From contig NZ_JAQTWL010000001.1 in the NCBI RefSeq assembly GCF_028689295.1, forward strand, positions 396,010-460,009: 64,000 bases of DNA. Direction: 5' to 3'. Below are positions 35,049-44,792 of this stretch, one piece after another. This stretch comes from Rhodoferax sp. (GTDB lineage: Bacteria; Pseudomonadota; Gammaproteobacteria; Burkholderiales; Burkholderiaceae_C). How positions within the stretch are numbered: the stretch's first letter is position 1; each line of letters starts with the position of its first letter. Under the pieces are notes generated by a model. The model was not told the DNA's origin. It ran no database searches and saw nothing but the letters and a program-made list of their open reading frames with translations. The translations under genes and the position numbers were made by a program.

Positions 35049-36259
35049 TATTTTGGCTCCCCGTACTTTTGCACCAGCGTCCAGGCCGTCAGCGCAATCA
35101 GCGCGCTCCAGAACCACATGCCCAGCGTGAGCGGCAGCACGGTGCCGTCCATGTGGCCACCGAGCCAACTGCCCATGGCAAACGCGGCCAGCATCATTAA
35201 AAAGCCGTTCAAGGCCGAGGCCGCGCCGGCAGCGTGCGGGAACGGCCCCACCGCGCCACTTTGACCGCAGGGCTGGTGGATGCCGTGGCCGATGACAAAC
35301 AGCAACTGCGGCAGCATGATGGCCCACACGTTTTGTACGCCAGCCAGGCTGAGCCCGGCCATCAGCGTGCCGCCAGCAAGGGACAGCACGCCGGCCCATT
35401 TGAGGGTGCGGCGCACGCCAAGGCGCGCCAACCAGAAACGGCACAAAAAGGTACCGCCGATGTAGCCCAGCGAGTTCAGTGCCATCAATGCGCCGTACTG
35501 TGTTTTGCTCAGACCCAGCACATTCATGAAGACAAATGACGATGCTGCCAAAAAGGTGAACAGGCCACCGTAGGAAGCCGCTGACAGCGCTGAAAAAGCC
35601 ATGAAAGTGGGGTGACGAAAAATGCTTTGCCAGGTTTTGAACAGTGTGGCGGCTTGCAGGGCTCGGGGGTTTTTGCGTTGCAGGGTTTCTTCAAAACGCC
35701 AGGCGATCATGCCCAGACTGGCAGCGCCGAAGATAGCCAGCGCCAACAGGGCAAAACGCCAGTTGAACGCCTCTGTCAGCAGCCCGCCGACAGGAGCACT
35801 TAAGAAGGCAATCACGCCCAGACCGCTCAAGCCCTTGCTCATGACCCTCGCGCCTTGCACTGGTGCATACAAGTCGCGCACGATGGCGCGTGCGCACATC
35901 ACCGCCGCGCCCATGGCGGCACCTTGCACCGTGCGCCACACAATCAGGGCGGTCATGCCGGGAGCCAGCGTGCTGCCAATGGCCGCAAGCACGTAAGCAC
36001 TCAGGCCGATCAGCAAGACGGGTCGTCGGCCAAAGCGGTCGGACAGCGGCCCCCACACCAGTTGAGACACCCCAAACGCCAGCAGCAGCGCCGTCAGCGT
36101 CAACTGCGCCTGGTGCATGGGCGCGCCAAAACCGGTGGTGAGCACCGGCAACGCGGGCAAATACAGGTCGGTGGTGACGGGCTGCAGGCCAAGCAAAAGC
36201 GACAGCAGCAGCACGATCACGGCAGGCGGCATGGCTGTGGCAGTGGCTTGATTTGGCAT
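35048..36259 (-). CDS. MFS drug transporter, Bcr/CflA family
   Basis: A 403-residue major facilitator with 12 expected helices. TDLYLPALP near residue 30 and [17 protein letters not shown] near 75 are hallmarks of the Bcr/CflA proton antiporters, which export bicyclomycin, chloramphenicol and other compounds. I use the ATG at 36259 ([12 protein letters not shown]); the frame is open upstream to 36355 but adds an unlikely tail. The gene is first in the operon with miaA and attE. Its promoter region is shared with the divergently read diguanylate cyclase gene. Confidence 0.9.
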   Translation of the reverse strand: MPNQATATAMPPAVIVLLLSLLLGLQPVTTDLYLPALPVLTTGFGAPMHQAQLTLTALLLAFGVSQLVWGPLSDRFGRRPVLLIGLSAYVLAAIGSTLAPGMTALIVWRTVQGAAMGAAVMCARAIVRDLYAPVQGARVMSKGLSGLGVIAFLSAPVGGLLTEAFNWRFALLALAIFGAASLGMIAWRFEETLQRKNPRALQAATLFKTWQSIFRHPTFMAFSALSAASYGGLFTFLAASSFVFMNVLGLSKTQYGALMALNSLGYIGGTFLCRFWLARLGVRRTLKWAGVLSLAGGTLMAGLSLAGVQNVWAIMLPQLLFVIGHGIHQPCGQSGAVGPFPHAAGAASALNGFLMMLAAFAMGSWLGGHMDGTVLPLTLGMWFWSALIALTAWTLVQKYGEPK

Positions 36260-36322
36260 GGCGGGGAGCGTAGCAGATGCGCCAGGCGGGGTGGGCGTAA
36301 ACTCAACATAAAAAATAAGGTG

Positions 36323-38203
36323 ATGCTTGATAAAAAGGAGACGCTGTTGAGTCAACGCTGGCGAAATCGGTTACCCCACTTGGTCGCCTGGGGCCTGGCA
36401 CTGGCTGCCGTTTTGGCATTGCTGTTGCTCACGCGTCAGGTGACCCAGTCCGAGTTGCACGAGAACGAGCGCAGCGCCCGGCGTGAGCTCTCCAATCTGT
36501 CACGTCTGAGCCAGGAGCACGTCACCCGCACCTTGCACGCCGCAGACCAGACGTTGCAATATATTCGCACGCTCTACCAGCGCGATGGCATGGCGCTTGA
36601 TTTGGCTGCGCTGGTGCGTCAGGATGTGCTGGACATCGACCTGTTTCACCAAGTGGGCATCATTGACGCGCACGGCATTTACCGCATGAGCAACTTGCCC
36701 GATACGCCGCCTGTCAACCTGGCCGACCGGGAACACTTCAAGGTGCATGTGGCGCGCCAAACCGACGAGTTGTTTGTTTCGCAGCCGGTGTTGGGGCGGG
36801 TCTCCAACAAATGGACGATTCAGCTCACACGGCGTCTCAGCCTGCCTGACGGCAGCTTTGCCGGCGTGGCGGTGGCGTCGCTGGATGCGGATTACTTTGC
36901 CAGGTTTTACGCCAGTCTCGACTTGGGGCGCCAGGGCAATGCGATGTTGCTCGCGCGTGACGGTAGGGTGTTGGCACAGCGTGACAAGATGCCAACGGAT
37001 GCGGGACTGGTTTTGCGACAAGCCCAGACCGAAGGTTTTTTTGATCTGGATGCACCCCTTGACAACACGCCGCGCTTGTACCACTTCAGGCCGGTGCCGG
37101 ATTTTCCGCTGTCTGTGGCAGTGGCTTTCGGCAAGCCGGAGTACCGTGAGTTTGTTCGGCAGAGAACTCAACGGAATTGGCTGCTGGCGACCCTTGGCAG
37201 CCTGTTGCTGCTGGGTTTTGCCGCCCTTTTTTCGTGGAATCAGCACCGTGCCCAGCGGCAACACCAACAATTGGCGCTCAGCCATGAGCACATGAAACTG
37301 GCGCTGGACAGTGGTGGCTTGGGCTTGTGGTCCTGGAATCTGGTCACCGGCGATTTTGAGGTGGATCAGCGTTTGCTGGAGATGCTGGGTTTTGCACCAG
37401 GTGAAGTGCAGCCAGACAACCATCTTTTTGCCAAGCTGCTGCACCCTGACGACAGGGAAAACCTGCGCGAGTTGTTGCCGCCGGTGCTGACAGGCGAGGT
37501 GCCACGCTTGCTTCTGGACCATCGCCTGCGGCACAAGGAGGGACATTGGGTTTATTTGATGGCCCGTGGCCAGGTGGTCGAGCGCGACACGGCGGGCCGG
37601 GCACTGCGCATGGCGGGCACCGATGTGGATCGCAGCGAACAAAAGCGGTTGGAGGAAGAGATTCGTCGAATGGCGTTTTTCGACCCGCTGACGCAGTTGC
37701 CCAATCGACGCTTGTTGATGGACCGTTTGCAACAAATGAGTGCAGCGCAGGTGCGTACCAGCCAGATGGCGGCGGTGCTTTTTATGGATCTGGACCGGTT
37801 CAAGCTGCTCAACGACAGCCATGGCCATGACCAGGGTGATGAGCTGTTGATTCAGGTGGCGCAGCGCCTGCGGGCCTGTGTGCGCCAGGCTGATACCGTG
37901 GCGCGTCTGGGTGGCGATGAGTTTGTGGTGGCCCTGGCACAGTTGGGTAATGATGCAGATATGGCGCATGCAGGTGCCCGAGCCGTGGCTGACAAGATTT
38001 TGCGAGCCATGGCTCAGCCGTTTGTCTTGACCGAAGTCACCTGGAGCTTGTCGGCCAGCATTGGTGTGGCGCTGTTGCTTGATGCCAGGGCTTTGCCTGA
38101 AGATATTTTGAAACAAGCCGATGTTGCCATGTACCAGGCAAAGGCTGCAGGCCGCAATGGAGTGCAGTTTTTTAATGACCGATCAGGCCCGGCCGCTGGC
38201 TAG
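36323..38203 (+). CDS. Membrane sensor diguanylate cyclase (dCache-PAS-GGDEF)
   Basis: A 626-residue inner-membrane protein that should make cyclic di-GMP. It has a first helix at about residues 20-40, a large periplasmic dCache-type sensor (to about 285), a second helix (LLATLGSLLLLGFAALF), a PAS domain with PAC segment (about 315-430) and a C-terminal GGDEF domain. The active-site motif is the intact GGDEF (RLGGDEFVVA), and RQAD five residues before it is an inhibitory I-site, so product feedback is expected. ATG at 36323 is used; AGGAG at 36336 fits better an in-frame TTG at 36347. No EAL domain. Sensor ligand unknown. Confidence 0.93.
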   Translation: MLDKKETLLSQRWRNRLPHLVAWGLALAAVLALLLLTRQVTQSELHENERSARRELSNLSRLSQEHVTRTLHAADQTLQYIRTLYQRDGMALDLAALVRQDVLDIDLFHQVGIIDAHGIYRMSNLPDTPPVNLADREHFKVHVARQTDELFVSQPVLGRVSNKWTIQLTRRLSLPDGSFAGVAVASLDADYFARFYASLDLGRQGNAMLLARDGRVLAQRDKMPTDAGLVLRQAQTEGFFDLDAPLDNTPRLYHFRPVPDFPLSVAVAFGKPEYREFVRQRTQRNWLLATLGSLLLLGFAALFSWNQHRAQRQHQQLALSHEHMKLALDSGGLGLWSWNLVTGDFEVDQRLLEMLGFAPGEVQPDNHLFAKLLHPDDRENLRELLPPVLTGEVPRLLLDHRLRHKEGHWVYLMARGQVVERDTAGRALRMAGTDVDRSEQKRLEEEIRRMAFFDPLTQLPNRRLLMDRLQQMSAAQVRTSQMAAVLFMDLDRFKLLNDSHGHDQGDELLIQVAQRLRACVRQADTVARLGGDEFVVALAQLGNDADMAHAGARAVADKILRAMAQPFVLTEVTWSLSASIGVALLLDARALPEDILKQADVAMYQAKAAGRNGVQFFNDRSGPAAG

Positions 38204-38374
38204 CGCTGTCCGGAAAGTGGCGCAGTTCTGCGCAAGGCGCTCTTCGTATGCTGGCGCACAGACGCCCGTCCAATGCCCCGGCATAGTCGGGTTGGTGTCG
38301 ATTGGATCCCGATGGGACCAGGACACGCAAGGTGCGCATTGGCACCTGGTTACAACTATCTGGAGAAACCATCG

Positions 38375-39451
38375 ATGAAAACCTACTTGAAAAATGCATT
38401 GGCGCTCGCGGCGATCGCGGCTGCCACCCAGGCCATGGCACAGGTCACCTTTTTTGAACAGAACGGTTTTCGGGGCCGCTCCTTCACCACCGAGAGCCAG
38501 GTCAACAACTTCGAGCGCTACGGGTTCAATGACCGCGCCTCGTCGGTCGTGGTGGCGCGTGAGAGCTGGGAGGTTTGCGAAAACGTCCAGTTCGGCGGTC
38601 GTTGTGTCGTGTTGCAGCCCGGCCAGTATCCTTCGCTGGCCGCGATGGGCCTGAACGACCGCGTTTCGTCGGTGCGGGCGGCGCGCAACATGGCACCTGC
38701 TCCGGCAGCGCCGCAGGTCACCTTTTACGAGAACGAAGGGTTTACCGGCCGTTCTTTCACCACCGACAGACAGGTCAACAACTTCGCCCGCAACCAGTTC
38801 AACGACCGCGCCTCTTCGGTGGTGGTGGCTGGCGGCCCTTGGGAGCTTTGCGAAAACAATCGGTTCAGGGGGCGCTGTGTCGTCCTGCGACCGGGCCAGT
38901 ACCCTTCGATGAAGGCGATGGGCCTGAACGACCGTGTGTCGTCGGTGCGCGCCGTGAGCCGGGACGCGCGCAATGACAGTGATCGTTATGACCCCCAGCC
39001 GATTGCGTCGCCTGACTACCGTCGGCGCAGCAACGAGCGCCTCTACGAGGCCAACGTCACCTCGGTACGTGCCGTGGTTGGAACGCCTGAGCAACGCTGC
39101 TGGGTCGAGCCCGGGCAGGTCGCCCAGACGCGAGGCAGCGCCAACATTCCCGGCGCGATTGCAGGCGCGCTGCTTGGCGGCATTCTCGGTCACCAGGTCG
39201 GTGGCGGAACCGGCAAGGACCTGGCCACCGCTGGCGGCGCGATTGCCGGGGCCGCGCTGGGCGCCAACGTTGGCCGGAACGGGCAAGCGGCTACGCAGGA
39301 TGTGCAACGTTGCGAAAACGTTGTCAACCAGCCGCGAGCCCAGTATTGGGATGTCAGCTACAACTTTCGGGGCCAGGAACATCGCACGCAGATGACCACG
39401 CCGCCCGGACCCACCGTGACCGTCAACGAGCAGGGCGAGCCCCGCAATTAG
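38375..39451 (+). CDS. Exported beta/gamma-crystallin protein with glycine-zipper
   Basis: A 358-residue exported protein. After the signal peptide (MKTYLKNALALAAIAAATQAMA) come two beta/gamma-crystallin domains, residues about 24-105 and 112-195, each with FFEQNGFRGRSFTT or FYENEGFTGRSFTT and the NDRVSSVR end; they probably bind calcium. A C-terminal stretch, GAIAGALLGGILGHQVGGGTG and GGAIAGAALGANVGR, is a Rick_17kDa/glycine-zipper that inserts in membrane. The two crystallin units are close repeats of each other and are likely a duplication. GGAGA precedes the ATG. A strong terminator follows. Cell-envelope or stress protection is the likely role, not shown by sequence. Confidence 0.88.
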   Translation: MKTYLKNALALAAIAAATQAMAQVTFFEQNGFRGRSFTTESQVNNFERYGFNDRASSVVVARESWEVCENVQFGGRCVVLQPGQYPSLAAMGLNDRVSSVRAARNMAPAPAAPQVTFYENEGFTGRSFTTDRQVNNFARNQFNDRASSVVVAGGPWELCENNRFRGRCVVLRPGQYPSMKAMGLNDRVSSVRAVSRDARNDSDRYDPQPIASPDYRRRSNERLYEANVTSVRAVVGTPEQRCWVEPGQVAQTRGSANIPGAIAGALLGGILGHQVGGGTGKDLATAGGAIAGAALGANVGRNGQAATQDVQRCENVVNQPRAQYWDVSYNFRGQEHRTQMTTPPGPTVTVNEQGEPRN

Positions 39452-39476
39452 CACCTGCTCTACATTCGATCAAGTA

Positions 39477-39503
39477 AAACGGCCCTTCGGGGCCGTTTTT
39501 TTG
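39477..39503 (+). terminator. Rho-independent terminator after crystallin gene
   Basis: AAAACGGCCCTTCGGGGCCGTTTT is a perfect hairpin with a UUCG loop, followed by more T residues, 26 bases after the stop codon. It clearly ends the plus-strand transcript. Confidence 0.95.
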
Positions 39504-39613
39504 TGCCGCAGCGCTGCGATTGATCTGGGCGGTGATGGCCAACCTTCGCCGCGCAAACCTCGGCTAAACTGTTCACGCTGATTCATGCCACTTTCCTATA
39601 GGGGTACTTTCGT

Positions 39614-40213
39614 ATGTTTGAATTTCTTTTTGGCAGATCCAGGAAAAATCTCAATGCAACGGTTGTTGTTGAACCCGTTGGCGTTCAGCCGAAGAAAAAC
39701 GACATTCGACTTGAAATGATCCGGCTGGCCCTGAAAAGCGTGCTGCGTCGCTATGGCATTCCCATCCACTGGATCGGCTGCGAGATCGAGCCGATGGCCC
39801 CGTCGGGTGATTCGGAGGTGTTGTTGATTCAGTTGGTGCTCCTCAAATGGCACGATGCCTTGATGCGCTACGCACCCGAGCTGCAAAAGCAGTTCCTGAC
39901 GGAAATTCAATTTTTTGACAACAGTGAACAAGCCGCCACGTTCCTCATTGTCTGGAAATTTGCCCCCGATTGCGGCTGTCCTCATGACAAGCTGCCCGAG
40001 GCTGGCTTCTGGGCTGCATCGGCAGAAGAGCCAATGACGCTGGCGCAGCCCGTGCCTGTCACGCCGCTTGTCACTGCAGCAGCACCTGCAGTCACGCTGG
40101 TTGCCCCGGCAGCGGTTTTACCCGCCGCAAAATTCGATTTGCCCAAGTCAAAACTCGACGAAGACGAGGGTGATGACGGCTTCCCCGCGACGCAAATTTT
40201 CGAGCAAAAGTGA
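39614..40213 (+). CDS. Conserved protein of unknown function
   Basis: A 199-residue soluble protein that I do not recognise. The first two thirds (MFEFLFGRSRKNLN to about residue 120) look folded, with alternating helices and hydrophobic strands (IPIHWIGCEIEPM, EVLLIQLVLLKWHDALMRY). The last third is rich in alanine, proline and valine and ends in an acidic cluster KSKLDEDEGDDGFPATQIFEQ, which resembles a disordered tail. DCGCPHDK contains two close cysteines and a histidine. Typical coding bias and a following opposite-strand gene suggest it is real. It shows no signal peptide. Confidence 0.75.
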   Translation: MFEFLFGRSRKNLNATVVVEPVGVQPKKNDIRLEMIRLALKSVLRRYGIPIHWIGCEIEPMAPSGDSEVLLIQLVLLKWHDALMRYAPELQKQFLTEIQFFDNSEQAATFLIVWKFAPDCGCPHDKLPEAGFWAASAEEPMTLAQPVPVTPLVTAAAPAVTLVAPAAVLPAAKFDLPKSKLDEDEGDDGFPATQIFEQK

Positions 40214-40250
40214 GCTGGCCAGCGCCGCGTGGCGCGCGGGCCTGGCAAGG

Positions 40251-41171
40251 CTAATTGCGCTCGCCAAACTTTGCCAGCTTGTCCTTGAGCCGCTGCATTT
40301 CAAGGCCGGCAGCCTTTTCCCCTTGCATGATGGCCAAGTGGCGGTTTTCAAAATCGACCGAGCCGAGCTTTGAAATATCCGGTCGGATCAGGATGTCGGC
40401 AACCGGCTTTTCGTAACGGCGAATCATCTCGCCCATGATGGCCAGGGTTTGCAGCGCCACGTCCATCGTGGTGTCGATGCTGCCATTTGCCGGTTTGTCG
40501 GAAATATCAACCGCGATCACAAAGGTGGCACCCATCTCGAAGGCCAGCCTGACCGGCACAGGGCTGACCAGGCCACCATCGACGTACTGGCGCCCGCGGA
40601 TGCTGATGGGCTGAAACGCCAGCGGAATACTGCTTGAGGCCAGCACCGCGGTGCCGGCATCGCCCGAGCGAAACACGATCGGCTCGCCCGACTGGAGATC
40701 GGTGGCAACGGCGCCAAATTTTTTCGGAAATTTTTCGATGGTTTGTCCAGCCACTGTCGTGTTGATGAACTTGGCCAGCGCATCGCCTTTCATGAGCCCG
40801 CGATTGGGCATGCCCCAATCGACGAACTGCCACTTGTCGAACGGAATCGCCAACTCCTGCAATTCGAATCCGCTTTTGCCCGACGCATACAGCGCGCCAA
40901 CCACCGAGCCCGCGCTGGTGCCGATCACGATGTCCGGCACAATGCCCTGTGCTTCCAGCGCCTTGATGACGCCGATATGCGCAAATCCCTTGGCCGAGCC
41001 ACCGCCCAGCGCCAGGCCGATGACCGGCTTTGCCTTGGGTGCCGTCACGACCGGGGCAGCGGGCGGGGCAGGCGGCGTGCTGCTGCAACCAGTCAAGGTA
41101 AAAACTGTGGCAAACAATGCCCCAAGTGCGGCCCAACGGGTCTTTGTAAAGTTCATCTGGAATTGATTCAT
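40251..41171 (-). CDS. Patatin-like phospholipase lipoprotein
   Basis: A 306-residue lipoprotein (lipobox LTGC, cysteine 29) with a patatin domain. The oxyanion glycine loop GLALGGGSAKGFAHIG (about 51-66), the nucleophile motif GTSAG (about 84-88) and the DGG of the catalytic dyad (VDGGL, about 195) are present, so it should be an acyl hydrolase on the periplasmic side of a membrane. It is close to RssA-like bacterial patatins. The gene is monocistronic and shares a divergent promoter region with the MFS gene at 41306. Confidence 0.9.
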   Translation of the reverse strand: MNQFQMNFTKTRWAALGALFATVFTLTGCSSTPPAPPAAPVVTAPKAKPVIGLALGGGSAKGFAHIGVIKALEAQGIVPDIVIGTSAGSVVGALYASGKSGFELQELAIPFDKWQFVDWGMPNRGLMKGDALAKFINTTVAGQTIEKFPKKFGAVATDLQSGEPIVFRSGDAGTAVLASSSIPLAFQPISIRGRQYVDGGLVSPVPVRLAFEMGATFVIAVDISDKPANGSIDTTMDVALQTLAIMGEMIRRYEKPVADILIRPDISKLGSVDFENRHLAIMQGEKAAGLEMQRLKDKLAKFGERN

Positions 41172-41305
41172 GGCTGAGTCTTCATCCCCAGGCGGGATGA
41201 AGTGAAGTGTGCGTGCCTGCGGCGCTCATTTTAAGGTTGAAGGGCGTCAAAACAATCCGTGAACCCGGCGCACGGCCAGAGCACCGCACGCCATAGAATT
41301 CCGCC

Positions 41306-42505
41306 ATGTCCGCCACCAACCTGCGTCTTTTTTTCTTGGGCGACGGCGTGCGGGCCTCCCAACCCATTGTTTGGGTCATTGGATTTTTTGCTTTTCTGAA
41401 CGTCTATTCCATCCAGGCCGTGTTGCCCATGGTGATGGCGGACTTTCATGCCTCCGCGCTGCAAGCCGGCATGACGGTCGGTGCCACGGTGCTGGCCGTG
41501 GGGCTGGTCTCGCCCGTCATGGGCATGCTGTCCGACGCGCTCGGGCGCAGGGGCATCCTGTGCCTGTCCATGTTTACCATGACGGTGCCCACGGCCCTGA
41601 TACCGATTGCGAACAACCTTGACACCTTGATTGCCCTGCGTTTCTTGCAGGGCCTGGCCGTGCCCGGCATCGTGGTGGTGCTGATCGCCTACATCGCCGA
41701 GGAGTTCCGCGATGGCGGCGGGGTGGCCCGCATGACCGCCACCTACGTGGGTGGCACGGTCATGGGCGGCTTTAGCGGCCGCTTCATCACCGGGCATTTG
41801 GGCGACCTGTTTGGCTGGCGCGGCGCCTTTGTGACCCTGGCCATCATGAATTTTCTGGGCGCCCTGCTGGTGTTGTGGCTGCTGCCGGCTTCGCGTCACT
41901 TCGTTCCCAACCGAAACGTCAGCGGGGCACTCTCCACCTTGTGGCGTCATTTGCATCACAAGCGGCTGATGGCATCCTGCGCCGTGGGTTTTTGCGTGCT
42001 GTTTTCCCTGGTGGGCACCTTCACCTACGTCAACCTGTACCTGGCGGCTTCGCCTTTCAATCTTTCAGCCGCCGGTTTGGCCAATGTGTTTGCCGTTTAC
42101 CTGGTGGGTGCGCTGGTGACTCCGCTGGCCGGGCGCCATATCGACCGCCTGGGTTACATGCGGTCGCTGCTTTGGGGATTGGCCATTTCGGCCGCGGGTT
42201 TGCTGTTGACCCTGGTGGCCTCTTTGCCCGTGGTGGTGGTCGGTCTGACCGTGTGCTCGAGCGGCGTCTTTCTGTGCCAGTCCGCCACCATCAGCGCCAT
42301 TTCAAAAAATGTCAGCGAGGGCCGTTCGTTGGCCACCGGGCTTTACTACATGAGTTATTACGCGGGTGGCGCAGCAGGCTCCTGGGGCGCGGGCTTGGCG
42401 TTTGAAGGCTCGGGCTGGATTGGTTCGGTGATGACGATCGCTCTGGTGCAGGCACTGGCAGCGGCCATTGTCATGGCTGTTTGGCGCCAGAAGCAGCCGA
42501 ACTGA
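41306..42505 (+). CDS. MFS transporter, YnfM-like
   Basis: A 399-residue major facilitator with 12 expected transmembrane segments. GMLSDALGRRGILCLSMF (about residue 72) is the loop 2-3 motif and GRHIDRLGYMRSL the equivalent in the second half. The YSIQAVLPMVMADFHAS opening and overall layout match the YnfM/inner-membrane transport protein group, usually linked to export of arabinose-like or drug compounds, but substrate is unknown. Single gene, with a 134-base intergenic region shared with the patatin gene. Confidence 0.86.
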   Translation: MSATNLRLFFLGDGVRASQPIVWVIGFFAFLNVYSIQAVLPMVMADFHASALQAGMTVGATVLAVGLVSPVMGMLSDALGRRGILCLSMFTMTVPTALIPIANNLDTLIALRFLQGLAVPGIVVVLIAYIAEEFRDGGGVARMTATYVGGTVMGGFSGRFITGHLGDLFGWRGAFVTLAIMNFLGALLVLWLLPASRHFVPNRNVSGALSTLWRHLHHKRLMASCAVGFCVLFSLVGTFTYVNLYLAASPFNLSAAGLANVFAVYLVGALVTPLAGRHIDRLGYMRSLLWGLAISAAGLLLTLVASLPVVVVGLTVCSSGVFLCQSATISAISKNVSEGRSLATGLYYMSYYAGGAAGSWGAGLAFEGSGWIGSVMTIALVQALAAAIVMAVWRQKQPN

Positions 42506-42692
42506 AGTTGACGGCCAAGAATCGGCGACGGCTATGTCAGTGAAACCCACCATAGTCGCAGTGTTATGCCGATCGCATCGCCACGGTCAGCGCGGGCCAG
42601 TCTGGCTTCAGGCGTGTGATGCGGTTTTATTCGGTGCGGCAAGCGCCACCGTGACCAGGTGGCTTTTCCAGTCTGCAAAAAAGCCTGGAGCT

Positions 42693-43007
42693 TCACGCCT
42701 TCTTCTTGGCCTTGGCAGGCGCAACGGCTGCGACTTCTTTCAGTGCTTCTTCAAACTCAGCCAACTCATCCGCAATGGAAGCGTATTTTTTGGACTTGGC
42801 TCTGTTGTCGATCCAGTTGAGCACGGCCGCGTCCAGGTCTTCCTTGAAATGAGCGAGGGCTGCTGCCTTGACGGTTTTGGTCGCCGTCTTCGAGGTGCTG
42901 GACCAAAGGTCAATCAGCTCTGACAGGCCGTTGTCAAAATCGTCAAACGTTTCAAGGTGTTTCCATTGGCCGCTTTGGGCGAACATTTTCTCTTTCGTAA
43001 ATTGCAT
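42693..43007 (-). CDS. Small alpha-helical, lysine-rich hypothetical protein
   Basis: A 104-residue acidic and helical protein (MQFTKEKMFAQSGQWKHLETFDDFDNGLSELIDLW...) with an alanine-lysine tail (APAKAKKKA). I do not recognise a family; the tail and helical content resemble phasin or DNA-bending small proteins. A Shine-Dalgarno-like AAGAGAAA precedes... lies near the ATG. No partner genes are adjacent; 187 bases toward 42506 hold no other gene. It is probably real because the frame has a normal codon pattern. Confidence 0.62.
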   Translation of the reverse strand: MQFTKEKMFAQSGQWKHLETFDDFDNGLSELIDLWSSTSKTATKTVKAAALAHFKEDLDAAVLNWIDNRAKSKKYASIADELAEFEEALKEVAAVAPAKAKKKA

Positions 43008-43162
43008 GTGTTTAGTTTAAGGGGCGATTCACCGAGGCGCATCTGCGCCGTGTTGGCGCCTTGTCTTTGAGTTCCAGCCGGACACCGGCAAGGTGATCTA
43101 CGCGACCAGGATTTCACAAGCCCGGATCAATAGGCGGCACCTCGCCCAACCTCCGGCCGCGC

Positions 43163-44065
43163 TCACTCTGCCGGTGGCACGGTGCGCAGCCAGGCAACAA
43201 TCGCGTCCAGGTCAGCCTCTTTCAGCCCGCTGTACCAGTAAAAGCCCATGGGTGGCTGCAGTTGTTGGCCATCGCGTGCGACACCCTGCGTGATGGCGCG
43301 CTTGATCTCCGCGTCAGTCCAGCGGCCAATACCGGCCTCGGGGTGCGAGGTGATGTTGCGTGAGATGCTGCCGGGCCAGTCGGCCGGGTAGCCCTTGACC
43401 AGGTCCGGGCCATAGGGCTTGCCGCCCTTGCCAAGCGCCTGTTCATACAGGGTCTTGCCGTCCTTGAACGGCGTGTGACATTCCATGCAATGACCAATCG
43501 TCGCCAGGTAAGCGCCACGCCGCACCGGATTCAGCATGTCGGCCTCGGTGAAGCCTTTTTCAGCATCGGGATACGGCTGGCGCGGGATCTGGCGTTTGTA
43601 CTCCGGCAGCGGCACCACGTTGCGAACCGGCTGAACAGCTCGCAAGTAAGCAACCACCGCATCCAGATCGCCAGGCGTCATCGCCTTGTAAAAGGCAACC
43701 CACATCACGGGTGCCAGCGGCATGTTGGCGAGCCGACCGTGGTCAGGGCGCGCGCCTTGCGTGATCGCGCGCTTGATCTCGTCGTTGCTCCAGTTGCCGA
43801 TGCCGGTTTCCTTGTCAGGTGTGATGTTGGAAGCCGTGCCTGCAAAAAATGGCGCGTTGAACGACAGTCCGCCTCCGGATAATTCCTTGCCTGCGATCGG
43901 ACGTCCGTCAGCCGCTTTGGGCGTGTGACAGTTGCCGCAGGCGAGAATGGTGTTGACCAAATAGCTGCCGTGCTCGACGGCACCCGGGCTGGCGGCGCTG
44001 GCTGAGCTGGCATGCAATAACGTGCCGACCACCAGTGCGCTACTCAGTTTTAAAAAGACGTTCAC
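43163..44065 (-). CDS. Diheme cytochrome c
   Basis: A 300-residue periplasmic protein with signal peptide MNVFLKLSSALVVGTLLHASSASA and two heme c sites, CGNCH (about residue 43) and CMECH (about 193). Each domain has a distal methionine candidate (NMPLAPVMW, PPMGFYW) and the INI-like motif NITPDKETGIGNWSNDEI / NITSHPEAGIGRWTDAEI, as in the cytochrome subunits of alcohol and aldehyde dehydrogenases. The start is a GTG with AAGGAG eight bases upstream. No dehydrogenase gene is adjacent, so the electron donor is unknown. Confidence 0.92.
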   Translation of the reverse strand: MNVFLKLSSALVVGTLLHASSASAASPGAVEHGSYLVNTILACGNCHTPKAADGRPIAGKELSGGGLSFNAPFFAGTASNITPDKETGIGNWSNDEIKRAITQGARPDHGRLANMPLAPVMWVAFYKAMTPGDLDAVVAYLRAVQPVRNVVPLPEYKRQIPRQPYPDAEKGFTEADMLNPVRRGAYLATIGHCMECHTPFKDGKTLYEQALGKGGKPYGPDLVKGYPADWPGSISRNITSHPEAGIGRWTDAEIKRAITQGVARDGQQLQPPMGFYWYSGLKEADLDAIVAWLRTVPPAE

Positions 44066-44339
44066 AACAACTCCTTCATGTGACTGGGGTCACCGTCTCA
44101 GCCACGGGATGTGACATTTTCATTGTGCGCCTCGATAAAGCCCCTCCCCGCGACATGGACACTTTCAGCGCCGCATGGTGTTTGGTCAGAAGCTCTGCAG
44201 TGATGTCCTTGGAACTCGCGCGAAAGCCATCCTGGCATTCTCTACCGCTGAGCCCGACCGCGATATTTCTTGAAACGGTTCAGCTTGCGTTCAGGCACCG
44301 ACGCGCAAGATGTGATCCACACCAACCAAAGGAGTTTTC

Positions 44340-44792
44340 ATGAAACATCTTATTTCCACCAAATCGCTCGCAGCCGTTGCTGTCGCAGTGGGGGCTTTTG
44401 CGGCGGCTTCGTCGGCGCACGCCGGCAGCGATGTGTTCTTCTCCATCGGTGTGCAGGTACCAGGCTTCTACGTTCAGCCGGCGCCTGTGTACGTGCAACC
44501 CCGGCAGTTCTACACGCCCGCACCCGGCTACTACCAGCGCCATGACAATGGTCGTCGCTATGAAGGGCAGCAATGGCAACGCCGCGGCCCTTACGGCGAC
44601 CGCGATCGCGATGGCATCGCCAACATCCACGATTCCGACAACCAGCGCAATCAGTGGCGCCAGGCACGCCTTCAAGGGCCTTACGGTGATCTCGACCGCG
44701 ACGGCATCAGGAACCAGCGCGACATTGATCGTGATGGAGATGGTGTACGCAACCGCTACGACCGCCTTCCGGACAATCCGTACCGCAGGTAA
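44340..44792 (+). CDS. Exported aspartate-rich (thrombospondin-3-like) protein
   Basis: A 150-residue exported protein with signal peptide MKHLISTKSLAAVAVAVGAFAAASSAHA. The mid part is rich in tyrosine, proline and glutamine (PGFYVQPAPVYVQPRQFYTP), and the C-terminal half has repeats of the calcium-binding type, DRDRDGIANIHD, DLDRDGIRNQRD and DRDGDGVRNRYD. AAAGGAG stands near the ATG. The last 86 bases overlap the 3' end of the methyltransferase gene read in the opposite direction. Function unknown. Confidence 0.8.
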   Translation: MKHLISTKSLAAVAVAVGAFAAASSAHAGSDVFFSIGVQVPGFYVQPAPVYVQPRQFYTPAPGYYQRHDNGRRYEGQQWQRRGPYGDRDRDGIANIHDSDNQRNQWRQARLQGPYGDLDRDGIRNQRDIDRDGDGVRNRYDRLPDNPYRR

